Source of the DNA: Purshia tridentata
Lineage: Eukaryota; Streptophyta; Magnoliopsida; Rosales; Rosaceae
Assembly: GCA_003254885.1 (NCBI GenBank)
Contig: QANT01000399.1
Location: 1 to 29,275, forward strand
DNA: 29,275 nucleotides
Direction of reading: 5' to 3'
How positions within the stretch are numbered: the first letter of the stretch is position 1; each line of letters opens with the position of its first letter. Positions 21,781 to 29,275 of this stretch are shown in pieces. Under the pieces are notes generated by a model. The model saw only the letters and a program-made list of their open reading frames with translations. It was not told where the DNA came from and did not search any database. A program made the position numbers and the translations under genes.

Positions 21781-22108
21781 AATCTAGATATTCATTTCAA
21801 AATCAATTAGTAATAAAAAAAGTAGTACAAACTCTTTAAACCACTCAAAAGGCCCGACCTCACATTTTCAGTGTGATTGAGATTTCTTACATATGTGATG
21901 TCATTCAAACCTAACATGTGTACAATTTATATTGGATGACATCGAAGCACGTATAGTCGTTTAGACTCATCACATGAATAACATACTTTGATATATATAC
22001 TAGGAAAGAATCTAGATATACATTCTAAAACCAATTAGTAATGAAAGAAATAACTCAAACCCTTTAAGTCACTAATAAGACCCGACCTCATATTTTTAAT
22101 GTGGAATT
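21781..22108. repeat. Direct repeat pair of about 100 bp
   Basis: The first copy (about 21781-21885) and second copy (about 22009-22108) share, in order, AATCTAGATA, CAATTAGTAAT, CTTTAA and CCCGACCTCA followed by TTTTNANTGTG. The 228-bp spacing holds unrelated AT-rich DNA. The segment resembles debris of a dispersed non-coding or LTR-derived repeat; no retroelement coding sequence is visible. Confidence 0.7.
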
Positions 22109-24340
22109 CTCTCAACAATCACTACATCTGCATAGCCTCTCTTGTCCAAGAAGGAGTAATTAATGACCAAATGCTTTTCATTAACTTAACATTAGGCAAA
22201 TTTAATTATTCAAACACTCTAGTTTAGCTAGCTAATTGACTTTCTCTGTTTCTTTTTTCTTTTTTAGAGTGGGATGAACTATAGTTTTTAGTTGGAAAGC
22301 TAATTAATTAACTTCCACGCCTAGATTCTTGGCCAAAAAAACTTCCACGCCTAGATACCTCATTTTGTAAGGTCAGAATGAGACAAGACGAATTCTCCCC
22401 ATGCCAAACAACTGCTTCAAACGCATCACATGTATTAAATACATATATTTATTTACTTTTTAATAATGTTACTATGTTAGAGATACCATATTTTTGAGTA
22501 TGATATATTGATAATCTCTAGCTAATACAGATAAGACATACTTATATTAGTGAGTTACATACACGGTATACACCATGCATTTGTTAAAAAGATGATACGT
22601 AGGTACACATGTCTTATTCAAAATATAGTCTTTTTATATTATTATTTACTTTCTAAATTCAATAATGATGGAGTACTAATTAAACACAAAATTTGACTTT
22701 TCAACCATTTTGGGCGTCTCACAATTGAATGCACCGGACCCAATGCTACTTGCTTTTCCTCCTACTTTCACGTAGGATGGGTTTATATGGGTTTATGCTT
22801 TATGGCATCTTGTCCACCTAGCTAGGGGGTTTTACTTTTAGGTACTTTGAGTTATCACCATTGCGAAAATATATGTATAAACACTAGCAGATGCAAAATA
22901 TAGATCGTTGATATCACATCTGTGCACCAAAACATGAATATATGAATCACTCTCATCAGGGTCGGACCATTCTGAATTTCCGAAGGAGGCCGATGTGTAA
23001 ATATTGACCCCTAAGAACCCTAACCCTCATAGAGGGTATTCTAATTATGGTGGCTTAATATATAATTAGGAGCCAGGGCTAAGTTTGTGTTTTTGTGTTG
23101 AGGTTAGGTTTAGGGTAAATTAGGGGTAGAGATAACATAAATAGTACTGTTTAGATGAATTTAAATTTTTTATGTATTTTAGTTATGTATTATTATTCAA
23201 TGATAAAAATAGTAAAAGATGAGATAGCACACCCCTATCAATTAATTTGATGTAAAACATATGATCGAAATGATCGAAGAGCAGTTGGATAGTCGAGCAT
23301 TGAAGGGAGGCAAAATCGGTTCTATCCAAAGTTAGCATCCGAGCTCCATTTTTTACCATTAGCTACTTTCTTTTCGGCCATCTTTCTTTATTTTATTAAG
23401 GTTTGTTAATACTTGGAGGCTTTAGTTAAGTGGCTGTTTTCGCCATAGGATTTTTATAAACGTACTTAAGCAATTTTACAAGTTGCTAAAGGTTTATTGT
23501 TTACAATTTCGGCGGGCAGATGCCAAGCGGCATATATAAAACTGTATGCTACGTAGCTTATTATAAAAGTTTTGTGTATGAATTACTATTTTAACGAAAA
23601 TACTTTTAAATGAAAAAGGTCACTTCCAAGTTTCAACCTCAATTTGTTATCACACACAAGTATTAACAAAGGATTGAAAGGACCAACAAAAAACTGATGT
23701 TCGAAATATGGTAGAGGGATATTGGAGTCTCACTTTGTATATGCATGCATTTCGATTACTAGACATGGCTGGTTTTCTTACTTCTGTTATCTAGTTGGTA
23801 ATTAATCCATTTTAAGTAGTAGTGTTTAAATAGTTAGAATATATGGACTTTAATTAAATGGAATGCCAATTCCATTGTTTGGTTGGCAATTTTGTAATTT
23901 CACCAGTGTCCGTAAATATTCTTCGATGTATTTTTTGGTCAAATTCATACACATTATATATTTTTTGGTCGAATTCACATTATAGAAGAAACCATCCTGA
24001 CAAGCTAGTACACGTGTGTACAAGTATATAGAGTGGTTTTTTCTCCTTTGAATTGACGATTTCTCAAATTCTAGACAAGTCATATTCCTACCATATGGTG
24101 ATCGCGAATATATGTGTAATTTAGAGGTTATACAATTGCATGATCAAGGACAGAATAGGATTCAAACTTTCTCATTTTCTTTGGAATAAATTACAACTTA
24201 CATCATGAGCTTTGAGGGGGTTTAATTCAAATTGACTTACTTAACGTTTTGATTATATAATTGACTGTTGGATTGTCTAATCAAACATTAATTAATGACG
24301 TGGCAGTTGCGATTCCTACATTTTGTTGACTAGTAATGCC

Positions 24341-24450
24341 GAATGACTTCCCAAACGGCTGCCTCATAAGAAATGCTTCAACAATTTAATTTATAGAATG
24401 ACTTCCCAAACAGCTGCCTCATAAGAAATGCTTCAACAATTTAATTTATA
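24341..24450. repeat. 55-bp tandem duplication
   Basis: Two abutting 55-bp units, 24341-24395 and 24396-24450, each starting GAATGACTTCCCAAAC and ending AACAATTTAATTTATA. They differ at a single base (G at 24357, A at 24412), which points to a recent duplication. No gene lies nearby. Confidence 0.95.
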
Positions 24451-25548
24451 GATTTTTTATTTTTGAATCACCTCCCAAGTTAAATTCATATCAAATTTGA
24501 TGTACTGAAAATACACATGCAGGTTGGCAAAAATATGGGTACCGCAACTATCAAGTACTCATCAATTAGCAAATATTTAGATAGTACAAAATATGGCAGT
24601 AGTGAATTGTAAATAAATCAAAAAGTTATGTATTAAATTAGAAAATTTGAAATTATAATGTGTAGGTTGCAACACCCCATAAACCTCATGGGTGTAAATT
24701 ATAAATTGCTCTTTTCTTTGTATACAACTTTAAGATTCTAAATCAAATTAAATTATGTATAGATAACGTCGTCTAATTTTTCTATATATATAAATCTTTG
24801 GTATGGTATGGGTTCTGACGTTGATAACATTTATATCTTCATAGCAGTATAGCACGTAGGTGAGTTCTGTATTGCAAATAGAAAAGAGTACGTACGTATA
24901 CAAAAATTTGAGAACGACTTGAGTTATATAATTTATATTTATGCAAACATTAAAAATAAATTTAATTACTGGAACTTTCGAATTTATAAACTAATAGAAG
25001 AACAGGCAATGGCATGTTTGATTTTCAAATAGAATTAAAGAATACACGAGGGTCAACAAATCGCATGCATATAGTCTAATTGAATTATCAACGAGCGTCA
25101 TGGCGTACGCATCAAATGATGTCATCTGATGTCTACGTGACCCTAACCATATATAACATATGCATATTTTTACTGCATAGGCTGCTACTCATTCTTGTAG
25201 TTGCTTCTTCCTTTTAATTTGGGTATAATTTTTTCTATAGTAATTAAATTAAACCGATGAATCCTGCATGTAATAATTACTTTTTAATCTAAAACACATG
25301 TTCGGTTTTTTCTCTGAATTAAACAAGAAATTAAGAAGCAGAAAGAGAGAAATTAATCTAGCATGCATGTCTTGATCTCTTAGCTTGAACATTTACTTCC
25401 TTGATAAGATTTCAGATTTTCGAAGTTGGAGAAATAGTATTCAAACCTGACAAATGGAAATCAAAATAAAATTGGCTATTATTTTATTATTATATAAATC
25501 GTGATTGGTGGTAATAGCGTCACCCTCTCTGTTTCTTATATTAGTTAA

Positions 25549-25785
25549 TTACATGCTAATTCGTCAGATAAATTTGAGAAGCTTCTGCATTTGGCTCGGT
25601 GGTATAATATGAATATTCCAGTCAAGCTTGCTGAACTTTCTGAGCAAGCAGCTTCACTTGATGAATATATAGTACACACAAAACAAAAAAAAAGCACTGT
25701 CGAGCATGAATGTATCCTTTTTTGTCGTTTGGATGACATACAGGGTTTTCAAAAATTGCAATTAAAACAAACCAAAAATGGTTAA
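25549..25785 (+). pseudogene. Unidentified coding-like fragment
   Basis: An open frame of 78 codons without an upstream ATG. It reads DKFEKLLHLARWYNMNIPVK and continues AELSEQAASLDEYI, then a basic stretch and CILFCRLDDIQ. The composition looks like a helical protein segment more than random AT-rich DNA. TGCTAATTCGTCAG just before the Asp codon resembles a branch point plus acceptor, so it could be an orphan exon. I do not recognise the family, and no neighbouring exon could be found. A chance frame remains possible. Confidence 0.25.
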
Positions 25786-26150
25786 CCAGTAATTTTATGT
25801 GTATTTCAAATTAATAGCAGTAATTGATATGAGAGCTTTCCTGCGCAGCCGCGCTAGCATTTGTTGTTGTTTTGGGCCATTTATTAATGCATCAGAAGAG
25901 AACAAATTAAAATATATGTATCAAAATTTAAAGGCTCTTTGAGGCCCAACTCTGTCTCAAAAGTTGCATTTCTCAGTCCGCGCATTCTTTACTTCTTAGG
26001 CCACACTCTACTCTCTGGAGAAGGCCCCAAAACTTTTCAAAAGAAAACGTACTCCGGCCTAGACAAAAATAAATATATGGGTGACTGATTTGAGAGTAAG
26101 CATTACATTATGGTTCGGGCCATATTTATGAATACGCCTTTCTTTATTGT

Positions 26151-26204
26151 GAGTATATGAACAATTCTTTTTTTTTTTGACCACTGAGTATATGAACAAT
26201 TCTT
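26151..26204. repeat. 19-bp direct repeats flanking a poly-T insert
   Basis: GAGTATATGAACAATTCTT at 26151-26169 and again, identical, at 26186-26204. They flank a 16-bp stretch of T followed by GACCACT. The arrangement resembles a target-site duplication around a severely 5'-truncated retroposon tail. Confidence 0.6.
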
Positions 26205-26415
26205 AATTGATAATCGCAATTAAATTTTTGACCTCTCATAGGAAGATCAAATTTATATTTCATGTGTGTATACACTTTTTGTATCTCATTTTTAGCACGT
26301 GTCAAGTTATATTATAAAAAAAATAGACACATCAGATGTATACACTTGTTAATCATTGTATAGAAATTTTACTCCTCCAAATATAGCATGATCAGTTTGG
26401 TTCTTTTAAGTTTAA

Positions 26416-26708
26416 GGGACTATTTGGCAGTGCTTTTAAAATTGTCAAAAGCGCTTTCAGATTAGTAAAACGCTTTTGATATCGTTTGACAGAAATATAC
26501 ATAAGTGCTTTTAAATTATAAAAGTGCTTTAAAGCTATTTGTTGAGAAGCACCTGACATGTGTTTTTATTAAGAAACACTTCAAGTGCTTTTGCATAAAT
26601 TATATATATAATTTTTATAAAAACTTGTATGTATTTCTTTACAGAACCGCTTCTGATAAAAACGCTATTAAATAAAAGTGTTTTTAATAAACAGTGCCAA
26701 ACAAGTCC
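26416..26708. mobile_element. MITE with GGACTRTTTGGCA ends, 293 bp
   Basis: The left end GGGACTATTTGGCAGTGCTT and the reverse complement of the right end, GGACTTGTTTGGCACTGTTT, are similar with one offset. TAA flanks both sides (26413-26415 and 26709-26711). The interior repeats AAGTGCTTTT and AAAAGCGCTT in both orientations, so it can fold back on itself. No coding capacity. Confidence 0.7.
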
Positions 26709-26711
26709 TAA

Positions 26712-27285
26712 CTTGTTCGTGTTTTGTAACGTTTTGCCTTTTGAAATAAGCTAAGACATTATTTGGTCAGTTTACTATGACTGCTCATTCGTTAGCTCTT
26801 TTGCACTTCATTGTAATAATAGTTTCATTTAAGATCGTGATTTACCAAGTTCACCGATAATACCTCACCTCCAGCTGACCTTTAGCTTTCCTAAGCTTTT
26901 TTCAATAAATTGGTTTGGATGTCAAAAAAAAAGCCAAAAAGAAAGAAAAAAGTAAGTAGATGTTACCATCGGGAAAGCGGGCGGCGACCAATTAAAAGAA
27001 TTTCAACGCTTTTGTCACATTCCCCGCTTGACACTTTAACAAACATTGCATCGGAAAATCAGACCTGCGTTCTGCAATTTTGCGAACATATCCAAAATTC
27101 ATACTTGGTAAGAAGTTATCTCAAGCTAAGCAAGCTAAGCAAGCAACCTAACCCAATCCTAATCCCAAACCCGCCAAAAAAGAAGCTATTACTTCCACGC
27201 CACAACTATTAGCAAGGTCTTTATATCTATTATCATTTATTGTATCTACAGGTTTCATCGACGTCCTGGACGATCAGATTCAGCA
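26712..27285. other. 5' flank and promoter of the DPL1 gene
   Basis: AT-rich, with a short tandem (CAAGCTAAG twice plus CAAGC) at 27122-27144 and a weak TATA-like TTTATATCT near 27219-27228. A frame of about 100 codons at 26910-27212 is Lys/Pro-rich and unsupported. Confidence 0.4.
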
Positions 27286-29275
27286 ATGGATTCTTCGGTG
27301 AAATCGTTCTTGCTTGGTGTTCGAGCTTCCGCGAACTCGTTCTTATCCGGATACGAGCCTCTGGTTCTGGTTTTCGCTCCTCTTCTTGCACTCCTCGTTG
27401 CTTCGACACTTCAATCGGCTCTTCATGCTCTGCACGAGAAGGGACTCAAAGCCACTGTCCTAGGGTTTTTCATGAGCTCCATCAAGTTAGCTTTCCTTAT
27501 AATACTCATTTCTGTATGTTTGTTCATTAATTTAGGAAATTATCGGTTTAATTTTGTAAATTTCAGGTTGGTTCCTGGCGTGAAGAGCTACATTGACGCT
27601 GAAAAACAAAAGGTCTGGTTATATGTATAATTTAATTATGAATCGTATGTGATTCAATGTGTGTGTGTGTATGTGTGCGCGCTTTTTTATTTTTTTTAAT
27701 TTTAATTTCGTGGCATTTTATTTGTTTCTTACGTCATTTTTTATGCATATTAATATTTTTGGGCAATAAATGAAATGAGATGGAATAAGGGTGAGCATAG
27801 CATTCAATGTGACACTGTGAGCTTCAGAGACTTGCATTTTTCTATCATCTTGAAAGATGAGCATTTTCAGACCAAAAAAAAAACAGAGAGAAAGATGAGC
27901 ATTGAATGCCGTTTGTTCGGAGGCAATTGATGTGTGGCCACTAGCCAGTTGTGAAATTTTCTAAATTGAGTGTAGCAGTACCAACGGTGGCCCCCTCTCT
28001 TTAGTTCTTAAACTTGCGCACATTCCACTATTATGAAGTTTGAATCCAAAAGGGGGATTAATTAGGGTCGCTTTTTGGTTTCATGGTAGTAACAATTTTA
28101 TTTATCTTGTGAATGTTGTTGTTGAAAAACCAGGTTGTGGATAAGTTACAGTCTGGTGGTCTTTCTGTAAGAGAAAGTTGGAGAACTGAACTGCCTAGCA
28201 CAGGATTTGGAATAGGAGTTATAGACCATATGAACGATGTGAAAAAAAAAGATGTGGCTTGGCAAGGCAAATGCTCTGGTACAGTGTATGTCTGCAATTA
28301 TTAGCATGGAAGTTTATGTTGAAATACTGATCCACACACACACACACGCGCGTATGGTGTGTGCATGTGTGTTTATGTTGAAATTGTTCAAAATTCTATT
28401 TATTTTTGTGCCTGAGCTCGGTTGCTGCTTGGTTTGTGTTGCAGCTACATTGGAGGAAATGAGCTGGAAGGACATTTTTCTATAATTAACGAGGCATGCT
28501 CATTGTAAGTAAGATTGATTTATGTTGGCACCATCATGGATACGTGCCCAATAATGTTTGTTACAGTTCTTTGCTTCATAGCCAGGGTTCCATATATACC
28601 ATTATCTGATAAGATTGATTCCTCTCCAATCTTCACCCCTTATGCAAGCTTTACCTCTTGCCTGAACTTGGTTTGATTTGTCTTTCAGGTTTGCACATAC
28701 CAATCCATTGCATATGAATTTATTCCACAGTGTAATACAGTTTGAAGCAGAAGTGGTTGCCATGACAGCTGCATTGCTTGGAAGTAAAAAGAAGTCTTCT
28801 GGAGGACAAATATGTGGAAACATGACATCAGGAGGAACTGAAAGTATATTATTAGCTGTGAAATCATCACGAGATTATATGAAAACCAGGAAAGGGATTA
28901 AAAAACCTGAAATGTATGTCAATTGCCAATGTTACACTTGTTTAGATTTACTGTTCTAGCATGTGAGAATTATTTATATAACTAATTTTATTCCCAAGCT
29001 CAGGATAATACCTGAATCTGCTCACTCAGCATATGACAAGGCTGCACAATATTTTAACATCAAGCTCTGGCGTGTCCCTGTAAATAAAGAATTTCAAGCA
29101 GATGTCAAAGCAATAAGAAGATATATTAATAGAAACACCATTATGGTATGCACGAAGATATATTTATGCTTGTATTTCTGATGATGCATTCTAATGAATT
29201 TTGTTATTTTGATTTCACCCAAAAGAGAAAAAACTTCTTCGTTTAACCCATTGTGTCAAGGATGCTTTTCCCAAC
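27286..29275 (+). CDS. DPL1: Sphingosine-1-phosphate lyase (dihydrosphingosine phosphate lyase), 5' part
   Basis: PLP-dependent enzyme of the ER membrane that cleaves long-chain base phosphates to a fatty aldehyde and phosphoethanolamine, the exit step of sphingolipid breakdown. Exons seen: 27286-27485, 27567-27612, 28134-28285, 28445-28504, 28689-28913, 29004-29145; the gene runs past the window edge. All introns are GT-AG and the phases close, giving 275 codons of an expected ~540. A single N-terminal membrane segment lies at about residues 25-45 (PLVLVFAPLLALLVAS). Conserved blocks are VPGVKSYIDAEKQK, WQGKCSGTVYIGGNE, FAHTNPLH, CGNMTSGGTES (residues 195-205, PLP-phosphate binding) and PESAHSAYDKAAQYF, very close to Arabidopsis DPL1. 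The catalytic lysine lies beyond the window. The start is the first ATG in frame; a shorter alternative is not supported. Confidence 0.95.
28332..28352. repeat. (CA)n/(CG)n alternating tract in DPL1 intron 3
   Basis: CACACACACACACGCGCG, an alternating purine-pyrimidine run that could adopt Z-form DNA. It lies inside the intron between 28286 and 28444. A (TG)n run occurs in intron 2 near 27658-27672. Confidence 0.7.

Larger units (their letters stand above)
20121..26412. other. Long AT-rich intergenic region upstream of the WRKY gene
   Basis: The right-hand promoter side of the WRKY gene grades into repeat debris: W-boxes, a direct repeat pair at 21781-22108, a 16-bp direct repeat (22311 and 22341), a telomere-like inverted repeat near 23007-23127, a 30-bp repeat (23931 and 23961), the 55-bp duplication at 24341-24450 and a coding-like fragment near 25549-25785. 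No complete gene is supported. Confidence 0.6.

Noticed and set aside
25580..25610. GGCTCGGTGGTATAAT, resembling a tRNA D-arm region
   Set aside because: No acceptor stem, anticodon arm or T-loop can be folded from the flanks.
26910..27212. A 100-codon Lys/Pro-rich frame just upstream of DPL1
   Set aside because: Low complexity, begins at a non-ATG codon and overlaps the likely DPL1 promoter.
1..29275. CRISPR arrays, operons, phage or plasmid systems
   Set aside because: The DNA is plant nuclear sequence with spliced genes; no spaced identical repeats or prokaryotic gene organisation occur.

Overview
The window looks like draft nuclear DNA from a plant, most likely a core eudicot and possibly a rosid. 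The evidence is long AT-rich intergenic DNA, many short GT-AG introns, several MITEs, and proteins that follow Arabidopsis families closely. Three isolated N bases, each inside a long poly-A/T run, suggest a draft assembly. I could not pin down the species.

Four protein-coding genes can be rebuilt exon by exon with every splice phase closing. (1) 3394-8679, minus strand: DNA primase large subunit (PRIM2/PriL), 19 exons, 451 aa, with the four expected Fe-S cysteines. (2) 9441-15299, minus: a DUF1664 membrane/coiled-coil protein, 14 exons, 368 aa. It has two GC-AG introns and a tandemly duplicated small exon. (3) 18479-19953, minus: a group IIc WRKY transcription factor of the WRKY75/45 type, 2 exons, 220 aa. 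(4) 27286 to past the right edge, plus: sphingosine-1-phosphate (dihydrosphingosine phosphate) lyase, DPL1-like. Its first six exons (275 codons) are present.

The rest is intergenic. 1-3000 is AT-rich with microsatellites and degraded repeats. 8680-9440 holds the primase promoter, with a canonical E2F site, a G-box and five site II (TGGGCY) motifs, and the 3' flank of the DUF1664 gene. 15300-18478 carries two MITEs with recognisable inverted ends and 3-bp target duplications. 19954-27285 holds the WRKY promoter (TATA box, W-boxes), direct repeats, a 55-bp tandem duplication, an unidentified coding-like fragment near 25549-25785 and a third MITE.

The four genes are functionally unrelated (replication, unknown organelle/membrane role, transcription, sphingolipid breakdown), as is usual for neighbours in a plant genome. 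I see no new multi-gene system. The most interesting items are gene-structure oddities: paired GC-AG introns, exon duplication, a 20-nt microexon and a translatable 81-nt intron. The cell-cycle promoter signature of the primase gene is also notable.
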